This document shows, piece after piece, positions 8,682 through 16,959 of a stretch of DNA of 64,000 bases. Under the pieces are notes generated by a model. That model made no database searches, was not told where the DNA came from, and saw nothing but the letters and a program-made list of their open reading frames with translations. The stretch's first letter is position 1. Every line of letters starts with the position of its first letter. Source of the DNA: Natribaculum breve (GTDB taxonomy: Archaea > Halobacteriota > Halobacteria > Halobacteriales > Natrialbaceae); contig NZ_CP095391.1 in NCBI RefSeq assembly GCF_023008585.1, positions 496,001-560,000 on the forward strand, in the 5' to 3' direction. A program made the translations under genes and the position numbers.

Positions 8682-9896
8682 ATGGACGAAGCCGACTCTC
8701 CAGTACGGAACGTTCGCGTCTGGGCGGCACGCGAACACCTCGGGTGGTGGGTTCTGGGAGCTGTGTTACTGGCTGTGCTCGGCCTCGTCGTCGACCAGTA
8801 TCTCCCGTGGCTCATCTTCGGGCTGTTCATCTACTACGTCGCGCGGCCCATCACCCGACGACTCGAGCAGCGCATCGCCTCGCCGCCGCTCGTCGCGGCG
8901 CTGACGCTGCTTCTCATTATCGTCCCGATCATCGTGTTAGCCGGCTCGATCTTGCTCGTGGCGCTTGGACAACTCGTGACGGCAGTCGCGGACATACCGG
9001 TCGACAGAATCACCGCACAGTTACCGGTCTCGATCCCGAACCTCCCGAATACGCCGACGGAGGTGTACAACACGACGCTAGTGCTGATCCAGGAGCCGTC
9101 GGTCCAGAACCTCCTGGGCACGGTCGGCGGAGTCGTCGGTGCGATCGGCGCAGTGCTGTTCAACGCGTTCATTTCGCTGTTGATCGCGTTCTTCTTGCTG
9201 ACCAGCGACCGAACTATCGCCGCCTGGTTCGAGTCGAACGTGTTCGGCGAGGACAGCCTCGCATCGGCGTACCTGTCGGCCGTCGATCGGGGGCTCGGTT
9301 CGGTTTACTTCGGCTACACGATGACGATCTTCGCGGTTATCATCCTTTCGGCGGTCATCTACGCGGCGTTCGACTTCACCGCGCCAGGGGGCCTGACGAT
9401 TCCTTCGGTGGTGCTTTTCGCCGTCGTCACCGGCCTCTTTACGCTCGTCCCGCTCGTGGGCCGGTCGATCGTCTATCTCACGGTCGCTGCGATCCTCGCC
9501 GTCCAGGCAGTCACCGTCGATCCGCGCCTCCTCTGGTTCCCGGTTGCGTTCCTCGCGGTGATGATCGTCGCGTTCGACAACCTCATCCGGACGTACATCC
9601 GACCGTACCTCTCGGGACGACTGCTCAACACCGGACTCGTCATGTTCGCGTACCTGTTCGGTCCGCCGCTGTTTGGCTGGTCGGGGATCTTCCTCGGCCC
9701 GTTCCTGATGCTGTTCATCGTGACGTTCATCCGGATGATTCTTCCGGTCCTGGCCAATCCAGAGCACGAGCGCACTGACGTCGCGTCCGAGCACACACTC
9801 GACGAGTTCTCGGATCGCGTGGCCGACCAGCAGGACGAACAACCGTCCGATACGGGCCGTTCCGAGTTTGGGCCAGGGGATGATTCGACGGCGTGA
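8682..9896 (+). CDS. AI-2E family (PerM/UPF0118) transporter
   Basis: A 404-residue protein with the topology of the AI-2E family: two N-terminal helices (WWVLGAVLLAVLGLVV, LPWLIFGLFIYYVARPITRRLE), a third (LVAALTLLLIIVPIIVLAGSILLVAL), a large central loop, then five helices including the conserved region ending in FGPPLFGWSGIFLGPFLMLFI. Members export quorum signals or ions, or their role is unknown; the substrate here cannot be read. The C-terminal ~50 residues are acidic and hydrophilic. It stands alone, with IS debris upstream and a gene-poor stretch downstream. Confidence 0.9.
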   Translation: MDEADSPVRNVRVWAAREHLGWWVLGAVLLAVLGLVVDQYLPWLIFGLFIYYVARPITRRLEQRIASPPLVAALTLLLIIVPIIVLAGSILLVALGQLVTAVADIPVDRITAQLPVSIPNLPNTPTEVYNTTLVLIQEPSVQNLLGTVGGVVGAIGAVLFNAFISLLIAFFLLTSDRTIAAWFESNVFGEDSLASAYLSAVDRGLGSVYFGYTMTIFAVIILSAVIYAAFDFTAPGGLTIPSVVLFAVVTGLFTLVPLVGRSIVYLTVAAILAVQAVTVDPRLLWFPVAFLAVMIVAFDNLIRTYIRPYLSGRLLNTGLVMFAYLFGPPLFGWSGIFLGPFLMLFIVTFIRMILPVLANPEHERTDVASEHTLDEFSDRVADQQDEQPSDTGRSEFGPGDDSTA

Positions 9897-10143
9897 ATCT
9901 CTGTCACTGAGAGCGAGCGACGAAATCTCCCGGTTCAGTCAAATCTAGCCACTCCCGTGAGGGGTCCAGGACGGACGTCGCTCATCGCTGCGATCACGGC
10001 GGATGCGTGCAAGGCGTGCACTGACGAGTGCGAGCGTCATGATGCAGTGAGTTCACTGACAGACCACGGACCACCGTGCTCGTGGTAGTTGACCAGAGCT
10101 AGACCCGATATTATTTGTAGTCGTACCGGACACAGAGAGGTGT
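9897..10143. other. intergenic stretch without a recognisable gene
   Basis: I see no credible coding frame. The only signal is a TATA-like TATTATTT at 10109-10116, about 30 bases before the HTH gene at 10144. Confidence 0.5.
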
Positions 10144-10389
10144 ATGGCCCAGTCACCATCCATCGACATCGCGGACATTTCGCCGATGGCGTGGCGACTG
10201 CTTCGAACTGCGGCCGGATACGATCAGCGAGCGGTCGAACGCGAACTCGAGGACGTCATCCAGGCACACATTTCGATGTTAGAAAGCGATCGCCGCGGGC
10301 TCTCACGATCTCGTCGGGAAGCACTCTTCGAACTCTACGCGTCAGAGCTCACCGACGAACAGATTCGCGCTATCGTCGACGCCTTTTAA
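10144..10389 (+). CDS. small helix-turn-helix protein
   Basis: An 81-residue protein made almost entirely of a predicted helix-turn-helix: AWRLLRTAAGYDQRAVERELEDVIQAHISMLES looks like an XRE-type fold in which the recognition helix reads VIQAHISMLE. An acidic helix (LTDEQIRAIVDAF) follows. Its size and form suit a local DNA-binding regulator. A TATA-like box ~30 bases upstream gives a leaderless start. Its targets are unknown, and it lies immediately before IS6-type remnants. Confidence 0.7.
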   Translation: MAQSPSIDIADISPMAWRLLRTAAGYDQRAVERELEDVIQAHISMLESDRRGLSRSRREALFELYASELTDEQIRAIVDAF

Positions 10390-10407
10390 AGAATAGCTAG
10401 CAGAATT

Positions 10408-10424
10408 CCCCGCCCACGGCGGGG
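10408..10424. repeat. GC-rich hairpin
   Basis: CCCCGCC-CAC-GGCGGGG is a perfect seven-base stem just after the HTH gene. It could be a transcript 3' end or an IS605-type end. It directly precedes the IS6-like transposase fragment. Confidence 0.45.
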
Positions 10425-10441
10425 CGGGGAACTCGCGCTGC

Positions 10442-10533
10442 TTTCCGTTTAGACACCACTACAACCACGATCGACCGAATCAAGCATTCGATGGCCGAAC
10501 ACCAGCTCAGGAGGTGCTGAACTAGACAGTGCC
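10442..10533 (+). pseudogene. C-terminal fragment and right end of an IS6-like element
   Basis: Read from 10442 the frame gives RHHYNHDRPNQAFDGRTP and ends EVLN-stop at 10525, which is the standard C-terminus of haloarchaeal IS6-family DDE transposases. Directly after it lies CTAGACAGTGCC (10522-10533), the inverted copy of GGCACTGTCTAG at 14989-15000. This is a right-end remnant only; the catalytic part is absent. Confidence 0.8.
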
Positions 10534-10634
10534 GGGCCGAGTCCCGTGGCATTCGTCTCGACACCTGTGAACACTACAGCGTCTTACTTCCGTGGCAAAC
10601 GTTTATGGTTTCTAGTTTCGTAACTCTATACAAG

Positions 10635-11258
10635 ATGAGCTACGATACAGAACACGTGCGAAACGCAGGTGACACTCCGGGGATGATCACCGGAATCCCC
10701 ACGTTCACAGAATTACTCGAGAATCCGTCCCTCGCTAGCCTCTATACCTCGATTAGACGCACAGCGACTGCCACGGGCCCCCAACTCGTTGAATCAACGA
10801 CCGTCTCGAAGAAGACAGTGTATGACTATCTCCATAAGCTGGAGCAGGCGGGCCTGATCAGCAAGGTCGGTGACGATGGTGGGACCACCGTGTACACCGC
10901 TGAAGAGTTCGAGTTGACATTGACGGTCCGCGAGACAGAAGTCTCGATCACACCCGAACTTATCGAAGTGATCGCACAGAAGAACGAGTACCCAGTGATC
11001 AAGCGGGTTTTCGAAGATTACGGTATCGTCACGTTCGCACTCGCATACGATCTCGTGAAGGCACACAGTGAGGGGGATGTCACAATCCGGCAGATCGCGA
11101 GCCTCACAGACCTTTCGCCTGGAACTGCGTATGATCTCGTCGAAGCGCTCTATGCGATTCTCGATCTCGGTGACGACGAGTCGGCCCCGACGACGTACGC
11201 ACCGGATGATTTCGATGAGGACGAAGGCGATCTCCTCGGGGAATTTGCCGACGAGTAG
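10635..11258 (+). CDS. winged-helix regulator, likely antitoxin of a PIN pair
   Basis: A 207-residue protein with two helix-turn-helix regions. One spans ~residues 35-85 (SLASLYTSIRRTATATGPQLVESTTVSKKTVYDYLHKLEQAGLISKV) and a second lies near 150-180 (VTIRQIASLTDLSPGTAYDLVEALY). The tail is very acidic. The ATG at 10635 follows a TTTATGG box by ~30 bases. The gene ends 14 bases before a PIN-domain gene, and this HTH-PIN order recurs in haloarchaea, so it is probably a DNA-binding antitoxin that also controls its own promoter. The pairing is inferred from context. Confidence 0.8.
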   Translation: MSYDTEHVRNAGDTPGMITGIPTFTELLENPSLASLYTSIRRTATATGPQLVESTTVSKKTVYDYLHKLEQAGLISKVGDDGGTTVYTAEEFELTLTVRETEVSITPELIEVIAQKNEYPVIKRVFEDYGIVTFALAYDLVKAHSEGDVTIRQIASLTDLSPGTAYDLVEALYAILDLGDDESAPTTYAPDDFDEDEGDLLGEFADE

Positions 11259-11272
11259 CCTGGGTATCGAGG

Positions 11273-11830
11273 ATGTACACTGCGAACATTGCGGACACAG
11301 TGATGTTTCGGAATGTAGGGAAGCATCCCAGTCCGCGTTTACAGTCGCTCAAGAGTGCCGTTGAGGAAGCCGGAACAGAGATTTGGGTGCCAGCAGCGGT
11401 CTACCACGAACTGGTGGATACTGGGAGTGCCGATTCACCGACGAATCCATACCTCGATAGGGCTATCGAAGAGGGGTGGCTTCGGGTGGCCACACCGCTG
11501 CCAGGTGATCGCACAAAAGGGCTTGATAATAATGCTGGGCCGGTTGAAAAAGCGCGGTTCGTTGCAGATGCGTTTCTCAACCAGCAAAGCAAGTATCCAG
11601 AGACGAACAACTGGCGGGATGCGTCGTTGGTCGCGTTGGCGGTTCGATTGTTCGACGCGAATGCCCGCATTCGTGTGATTACCCACACAGCGGACGAGAA
11701 TCTGGCAACGGCGTGCGCTCGTCTTCCTCCCGAATTCGGGTACTACGATATCAAGTCTCGATACTACAACCCGCCCCAGACAGCGAAGGCTGAGTTTCCA
11801 ACCGTTGACCAGCTTACGTGGAATGAGTGA
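11273..11830 (+). CDS. PIN-domain protein, likely toxin
   Basis: A 185-residue protein with the four spaced acidic residues of a PIN nuclease: an Asp in NIADTVMF, the Glu of AVYHELVD, the Asp in NWRDASLVALAVRLF and the Asp in THTADENLATA. PIN toxins cut RNA using metal ions held by these acids. The family is longer than VapC (~130 residues) because of an insert between the Glu and the third acid. The gene is 14 bases after the HTH gene and should be co-transcribed. The usual substrate would be tRNA or mRNA, but none can be read from sequence. Confidence 0.8.
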   Translation: MYTANIADTVMFRNVGKHPSPRLQSLKSAVEEAGTEIWVPAAVYHELVDTGSADSPTNPYLDRAIEEGWLRVATPLPGDRTKGLDNNAGPVEKARFVADAFLNQQSKYPETNNWRDASLVALAVRLFDANARIRVITHTADENLATACARLPPEFGYYDIKSRYYNPPQTAKAEFPTVDQLTWNE

Positions 11831-11970
11831 ACTGCTTCGGGGACACGCCCCGAGGTACTCGCCTTGCTCATCTGTAGACTGGCGGTCAGTTCGCACGGCC
11901 TACGTATCGATCAGTTCTCCAAAATGGAGATGCAACCAACTCCATGAGTATAATCCTATGATTCACTCCT

Positions 11971-12010
11971 TTGACGTCCTCCACACGGCTGAAGCCGTGG
12001 GATTCCTCCG
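11971..12010 (-). repeat. right end of the intact TnpB element
   Basis: On the minus strand, ~20 bases after the tnpB stop, comes GGAGGAATCCCACGGCTTC, then the hairpin closing and GGAGGACGTCAAAG. The hairpin stem CCACGGC/GCCGTG (with one extra T) ends in the GTCAA cleavage-type motif shared with the ends near 17562 and 26326. In IS200/IS605 elements this end also contributes the 3' part of the omegaRNA guide; the bases outside it would be the guide. Confidence 0.65.
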
Positions 12011-12030
12011 TGGGCAATCCGGCCAGCAGA

Positions 12031-13431
12031 TTACCCCGGCTGTGAACTTGCGGGTTCGCTGATACTGGTTTGGTCAAGCAGACTCGACTGTTCTCCAAAA
12101 CTTCTGGGTGTCCAGTCGTGTCCATTCCACTCCCAGTACGCCCCATCGGTGGGTGCGTCCCTGTCGCGTTCAGCAGAGAGGGCAGCGGGCCGCGCCATCG
12201 GCCCAACTTCGTCTTGCAGTAGATTCCACGCCCCAGCAATATCACTATGCGCGTCTAACTCGCACTCGTGGCAACGGAACGAATCGCCATCACGCAACAC
12301 GTCCTCACTCTCGCACTCCGGGCACGTACTACTCGAATCGAACTCGTTCACTCGCTCGACGGTGATGCCGACATCGCCGAGCGTGAGTTCAAGCCTGTCG
12401 ACGAGTTGGCGATGGGACCAGAACGCGTGTGTCTTCGTGTTCACTGTCGCCGACCAATGGCTGTCCAATACGTCGGTGAGGTCGCCAACGTATACGGTGT
12501 CCACGTTCCGTTCTAAGAGCCAGTCCGCCGCGTGTTTCACCGCCGCGTCACGGCTATGGTCACGCTTCTCCCCGCGCTCGTCATACACGCGTTGAATCCG
12601 CTTGCTCGTGTACTGGTCGTCGGGAAGCGCGGATTGCAACTCGGAAATCACCTCGGACAGGACCTGGAACTGGTCGAACTCGGGTCGAGCATGATATACG
12701 GCGGTTTCGCCAGAGGTGGTGACGATGGCGAGGGTGTTGTTCGCGCCGACGTCGATGGCGGCAGTGTGCGTCGTGTTCTCGCTGTCGAGTGTATGAGTGA
12801 ATGCATCCAGTCGCTGTTCTCGTAGGGTGTCTGGCCGAATGCGAACCGGATGCGTGACACGAAGCGTGTCAGCCGCCTCGTCGTAGACGAGTTCTAACCT
12901 GCTATCGTCACCGTTCCACTGTGGATTTCCGCGAACTTCGAGAGTGATTCGTTCTTGATACTCGAAGTCGTATTTGTCTTCGAGGACGTCGCCAACGCCG
13001 AATTCGAGGATGCTCTTGTCCTCGTCCCAGTCGAACGCGTACAGGTCGTTGCGGACGAGACCGTGCAACTCGTACCCGTCGTCACGATTGCCCCAGTAGC
13101 CGGGTGGAGATGGTTTCTCCGTGACTGTGGAGTCTGCGTCGTCGTGGTATTTGTCGAGGAGGCGGAAGTGGCTCCGCCATGCTTCGCTGTTCTTGCGGGC
13201 GACTTGCTGGCATGCTGCCTTGCCGAGTATGGGTGCGTACTCGTCGTACAGGTCCGTGTACTCGGCGCCCCAAACGTCACCGTCTTCTTGGAAGTATTGT
13301 TGGCGTCGTCGATAGGTTATCTGGTTCCACAAGGGGGCGTGGGCGGCCAACCACTCGAACAAGCACTGCTTGTACCGTTCGGTAGCGGGGTGAGCAGTGT
13401 ACTCGTTCGTGCGTTGTGGTCGGTCGCTCAT
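12031..13431 (-). CDS. tnpB: TnpB, RNA-guided nuclease of IS1341 type
   Basis: A full-length 466-residue TnpB. The N-terminal half is the REC/wedge region. RuvC-I is IDVGANNTLAIV (Asp near residue 227), RuvC-III is HSDIAGAWNLL, and between them lies a CPEC...CHEC zinc finger. The RuvC-II segment reads VYVGDLTDVL, where canonical TnpB has a Glu (V-E-D-L), so the catalytic Glu appears replaced by Gly-Asp. Active TnpB uses an omegaRNA from the element's right end to cut donor sites next to a short target motif. The start is the ATG at 13431, and the left-end hairpin lies upstream but is interrupted by ISH3. Confidence 0.9.
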   Translation of the reverse strand: MSDRPQRTNEYTAHPATERYKQCLFEWLAAHAPLWNQITYRRRQQYFQEDGDVWGAEYTDLYDEYAPILGKAACQQVARKNSEAWRSHFRLLDKYHDDADSTVTEKPSPPGYWGNRDDGYELHGLVRNDLYAFDWDEDKSILEFGVGDVLEDKYDFEYQERITLEVRGNPQWNGDDSRLELVYDEAADTLRVTHPVRIRPDTLREQRLDAFTHTLDSENTTHTAAIDVGANNTLAIVTTSGETAVYHARPEFDQFQVLSEVISELQSALPDDQYTSKRIQRVYDERGEKRDHSRDAAVKHAADWLLERNVDTVYVGDLTDVLDSHWSATVNTKTHAFWSHRQLVDRLELTLGDVGITVERVNEFDSSSTCPECESEDVLRDGDSFRCHECELDAHSDIAGAWNLLQDEVGPMARPAALSAERDRDAPTDGAYWEWNGHDWTPRSFGEQSSLLDQTSISEPASSQPG

Positions 13432-13531
13432 GTGTTAGATGTCGGTTTCTTATGTTGTCAACGTTGGGATTGCAGGCGGGCTATGGTATCGTGGTTGTCT
13501 TCACTAGTGACGGATTCATCCCACGACTACA

Positions 13532-14919
13532 CAGTAGTTGCTGATTCGATCAGGAAAGCCGCAAGGATTGAAGTCTCAGACTCAACTCCGACTTCGTGAA
13601 ATCGTGCTCAGTGCTGTCCAGAGAGTGGAACAGCTGCCGAAGCTTTTCGTCAGCCGTTGTTTTTCCAGTCTTGCCAGTACTGAACGGCGTACTGACTCGG
13701 GCTGAGAAGCCCGAGTCAGTCGCCGAGACAACCGTTATCCGTACGGTATTTGCCCGAGAAACGCGCGAAACAGGGCGGTCGGGACGACTGGCTCAGTCCC
13801 GACCGCCCGATGTGGAGTTACGAGCAGATTCGTCAACACCCACAGATTGTACAGTGCAACGGCGAACAGGAAGTAGAACAGCCGTACCGAGAACGTCGGT
13901 GACGACGTTCTCGGGAGAAACTCCGTGATCTTTCGATAGGACGTCTCGATGCCCCAGCGACGGCGATACGCTTCGGCCAGAGGCCGAGCGATTTCGACGT
14001 CAGTGCCGACGTCGAGATCGCAGTTGGTGACCAGACAGAAGTGATCGTCGTCTCGTGTTCGGTGCGGAACGACGACGAGCCGGACTGTCGTCCGGCCCGT
14101 CGGCGGATTCGATCGAGCCATCTCGTACTCTGCGATGAACGTGTCGCTGTCGTGCTCATCGATGAACTGCTGTACCTTTCGTGTTTGCGGCGCACGCATT
14201 AGGAACTCAACGTCGAGATTTTCGAGCGTCAATGCGAGGTGAACACGATAGAAGCCACGATCGAGGTAGAGCCGGTTGATGTCGACGTACTCGCGGGCGT
14301 CTGAGACGAGTTGGCGGATCGCCTCCGCCAACTCGTCGGTATCGCTCCCCTCCACCGCTACCGATCCGAGCGTGAATCGGACGCTCGGATCGACAATACA
14401 GACGGTAGCGAACTTGTACGCGCGATCGGTACCCTGCGCTGGATTCGTTGTGCAGACGTGAGGAGTCTCTTCGTCTCCGTAATAGAGCCAGTCGTGAACG
14501 TCGATTGCGACGTCGACTGGCCGAGTAAACACACGGTTGCGAGCCGCTTCGTCGAGGATTGCGTCGCGGACGCGGTCGAACTGATCGTCGACCGCATCCG
14601 CATCAAGGCCACGCAAATGGTAGAGGAGTGCCCGTGCGAGCGGATTTCGAGCGGTTGCGTCAATGGAAATATCGTCGCCACGAGCGAGCTGATAGGCTTT
14701 CGCGCCAGTGTTGGCGAACTCGTTGTCGAAGGCAATCCGAGCGAGGACTTGTTGGAACTCCTCGCTCGGATAGGTGCCGTTAGCAGCAATCTCGAAGTTG
14801 ATCTCCGGAAATAGTAGCGACGACGCTGCTCGAGTCACCTGCGTTGCTTCGGTTGTCTCGACCATATCGAGACAACGACCGCGACGACAATCGTCGCTTG
14901 GCCACTTCAGCAACTACTG
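13532..14919 (-). mobile_element. complete ISH3-family-like insertion sequence (1388 bp)
   Basis: The ends are a perfect 13-bp inverted repeat (CAGTAGTTGCTGA) and the flanks are a 4-bp duplication TACA (13528-13531 and 14920-14923). Element length (~1.39 kb), short duplication and transposase type fit the ISH3 family. The target is the loop of the TnpB element's left-end hairpin. Removing the element plus one TACA rebuilds a perfect 20-base palindrome. Confidence 0.9.
13735..14865 (-). CDS. ISH3-family DDE transposase
   Basis: A 376-residue transposase from the ATG at 14865. The DDE residues are visible: Asp in VAIDVHDWLYYGD, Asp in RLYLDRGFYRVHL, and Glu in YRRRWGIETSYRKI, the last in the IS4-superfamily Y-x2-R-x3-E context. 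Between them lie the usual beta-rich insertion and a Tyr/Leu-rich C-terminal helix (RLFYFLFAVALYNLWVLTNLL). The frame is uninterrupted and both element ends are intact, so it may still be active. A longer TTG-started frame reaches to the inverted repeat and is not preferred. Confidence 0.9.
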   Translation of the reverse strand: MVETTEATQVTRAASSLLFPEINFEIAANGTYPSEEFQQVLARIAFDNEFANTGAKAYQLARGDDISIDATARNPLARALLYHLRGLDADAVDDQFDRVRDAILDEAARNRVFTRPVDVAIDVHDWLYYGDEETPHVCTTNPAQGTDRAYKFATVCIVDPSVRFTLGSVAVEGSDTDELAEAIRQLVSDAREYVDINRLYLDRGFYRVHLALTLENLDVEFLMRAPQTRKVQQFIDEHDSDTFIAEYEMARSNPPTGRTTVRLVVVPHRTRDDDHFCLVTNCDLDVGTDVEIARPLAEAYRRRWGIETSYRKITEFLPRTSSPTFSVRLFYFLFAVALYNLWVLTNLLVTPHRAVGTEPVVPTALFRAFLGQIPYG

Positions 14920-14988
14920 TACAGTCGTGGGCTTTCTCCTGTATTTCTGTAAGACCCAGTATTCGCTCCGCGACCGGTCTATCTGAGA

Positions 14989-15290
14989 GGCACTGTCTAG
15001 ATGAGAGTTTGAGAAACGGGCAGGTAGTGGCGAGAAGTGATCATGCAACTCGCCGACCTGCTCAGAGAGACCTTATACTATCGGACGTAACTGTGTGAAG
15101 ATTCTCGCCACCCCGGGACGGCGAGAATCTTTCACGACTTACGTCCGGCAGTATTAGATGTGGATTGTGATGAGGTCTGGGAGAACAGGCGCACCCCGAA
15201 CACCCTGGCGGGTGTCGAGGTGAGCCCGCATTCGATGAGGTCGTCGGTGCGGGCAGTCGTCGCTGTGTTGGACTACTTGGGAATTCGAGG
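14989..15290 (+). pseudogene. left end and N-terminus of an IS6-like transposase
   Basis: GGCACTGTCTAG (14989-15000) is the left inverted repeat. The gene starts at ATG 15044 (MQLADLLRETL), is interrupted by the 78-bp MITE, and resumes as DVDCDEVWENRRTPNTLAGV up to VLDYLGIR near 15290. There it stops abruptly at the promoter region of the transporter. Removing the MITE and one TTA restores one frame of ~55 codons typical of haloarchaeal IS6 transposases. The matching right-end fragment lies at 10442-10533, in the same orientation. Confidence 0.8.
15076..15153. mobile_element. 78-bp palindromic MITE, copy 2
   Basis: Identical over all 78 bases to the reverse complement of 6703-6780. It is flanked by a TTA duplication (15073-15075 and 15154-15156). 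It sits inside the IS6-like transposase start and introduces a TAA stop in that frame. Perfect identity of the two copies implies recent spread. Confidence 0.9.
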
Positions 15291-15355
15291 GTGTGCGCCG
15301 TACTTTCGGCCCGACGGAATAACTGTAATGATAATTCTGACCGATGTAGCAACCA

Positions 15356-15362
15356 TTATATA
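15356..15362 (+). promoter_or_regulatory. TATA box for the dicarboxylate-type transporter
   Basis: TTATATA is centred ~32 bases before the ATG at 15391, giving a very short or no leader. The box lies just beyond the point where the IS6-like remnant ends. Confidence 0.6.
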
Positions 15363-15390
15363 CAGCACTCCACCACAGTATCGTGTATCA

Positions 15391-16959
15391 ATGATACAGG
15401 GACTCAGACGAACGACGAAGGGTCGTATCATCGTTTTCACGATTGCACTTCTCGGCGCGATCGCCATCGGGTTTGGACCCTCGCCGGACGGACTGTCGCT
15501 GAAAGGCCAGTACGCACTCGCGACGATGTTCTTCGCGGCGGTGCTGTGGGTGACCGGCGTCATCCCGCTCGCCGTGACCGCGCTCTCGATACCGGTCCTC
15601 CTGACCGCGTTCGGCGTCTACGACAACATCAACCCGGCGCTCGCGGGGTTCGCGGATCACCTCATCTTCCTGTTCATCGCGGGGTTCATGCTCGCGAACG
15701 CGCTGCAGAAGTACGACATCGACCGCCGTATCGCGCTGTGGATCATGAGTACGATGGGAGCGTCGCCGCGACTCCTTATCTTCTCGATCATGCTCGCGAC
15801 GGCGTTCCTCTCGATGTGGGTGTCGAACACGGCGACGGCGGCGATGATGACGCCCATCGCGCTCGGCGTCCTCGCACAGGTGCTCGGCCGAGACGAGGTC
15901 AAATCGGCTGAGGGCACCGATAGAGACGCCTTCTCGAACATGCAGGTCGCCACGCTACTCGGGACGGCCTACGCAGCCAGCGTCGGCGGCGTGGGTACGC
16001 TCATCGGAACCCCACCGAACGCGGTCGTCGCGACCCAACTCTCGGCGATGCTCGACTACGAAATTGGGTTCGCAGAGTGGCTCCTCGTCGGCCTCCCGAT
16101 CGTCGCCATCACGCTCCCGCTCGTCTGGTACATTTTGACGTTTGTCTTCTTCCCGCCGGAGATCGACAACGTCCAGGATGCACGCCAGGAGGCGCGTCGC
16201 TACCTTCAGGAGGAAGGCGACCTCAGCCCGCGTGGCAAACGCGTGGCGTACATCTTCACTGCGACGGCGGGGCTGTGGGTCGTCGGAGGATTCGGCACGT
16301 TCATCAAGCCGTACCTCCCCGCCGAGGTCTTCACCACGCTCTTCGGTGGCGAGGGAATGGCACTCACCGGCGTCGAGGGCCACCAGGGGCTGCTCTACTA
16401 CGTGATGGTTGGACTGTACGCCATCCCGGCGCTCGTCCTCGTGGACACCGTCGAGTGGGAGGACATCGTCGACATCGATTGGGGCACCATCCTGCTCTTC
16501 GGCGGCGGTATCTCGCTGGCCGACGCCTTCGCGACGACCGGCGCGACCGAGTGGGTCGCCACGACCATCTTCGGGTCGCTCACCGGCGCACCCATCACCC
16601 TCGTCGTCGCCGCAGTCGTGTTGCTCGTTATCTTCCTGACGGAGATGACCTCGAATACGGCGACGGCGACCATCGTCGTCCCCGTCCTCATCGGTATCGG
16701 TGGCATCTTCGCTACGACGCTTGGCCTCTCGAGGGTCGGATCGGCCGTGTTCCTCTCGGTCAGCGGCGCGATCGCCGCGAGCTTCGCGTTCGCCCTGCCG
16801 GTTGCAACGCCACCGAACGCCATCGTCTTCGGCAGCGGCCACCTGAAACAGGAGCACATGATGAAAGTCGGCGTCGCGCTGAACATCGTGATGACCGCCG
16901 TTCTCACTGGCCTCATCTGGCTGTTGTTCACGTACGTCTGGCCGATGTTCCTCTGGTAG
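15391..16959 (+). CDS. DASS-family (SLC13-type) anion/dicarboxylate symporter
   Basis: A 522-residue membrane protein with about 11-12 hydrophobic helices. Both signature re-entrant motifs of the divalent-anion:Na+ symporters are present: SNTAT...TPPN in the first half and TSNTAT...TPPN in the second. These SNT/TPPN motifs bind Na+ and the carboxylate. Members import C4-dicarboxylates, citrate or sulfate, and the exact substrate is not readable. The ATG at 15391 is chosen because longer frames run into the IS6 remnant and MITE. It appears monocistronic. Confidence 0.92.
   Translation: MIQGLRRTTKGRIIVFTIALLGAIAIGFGPSPDGLSLKGQYALATMFFAAVLWVTGVIPLAVTALSIPVLLTAFGVYDNINPALAGFADHLIFLFIAGFMLANALQKYDIDRRIALWIMSTMGASPRLLIFSIMLATAFLSMWVSNTATAAMMTPIALGVLAQVLGRDEVKSAEGTDRDAFSNMQVATLLGTAYAASVGGVGTLIGTPPNAVVATQLSAMLDYEIGFAEWLLVGLPIVAITLPLVWYILTFVFFPPEIDNVQDARQEARRYLQEEGDLSPRGKRVAYIFTATAGLWVVGGFGTFIKPYLPAEVFTTLFGGEGMALTGVEGHQGLLYYVMVGLYAIPALVLVDTVEWEDIVDIDWGTILLFGGGISLADAFATTGATEWVATTIFGSLTGAPITLVVAAVVLLVIFLTEMTSNTATATIVVPVLIGIGGIFATTLGLSRVGSAVFLSVSGAIAASFAFALPVATPPNAIVFGSGHLKQEHMMKVGVALNIVMTAVLTGLIWLLFTYVWPMFLW

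Larger units (their letters stand above)
11971..14950 (-). mobile_element. IS1341-type (tnpB-only IS605) element, interrupted by ISH3
   Basis: The element runs from its right-end hairpin (11971-12010), through tnpB, to the left-end hairpin and the tail GCTTTCTCCTGTATTTCTG near 14930-14950. There is no tnpA, so it would need a TnpA in trans. The left-end hairpin CCCACGACTACAGTCGTGGG is split by an ISH3-like insertion at 13532-14919. tnpB itself is intact. Confidence 0.75.

Noticed and set aside
8552..9778. 408-codon open frame overlapping the AI-2E transporter
   Set aside because: It is Arg/His-rich, typical of a high-GC shadow frame, and the transporter frame has clear membrane helices.
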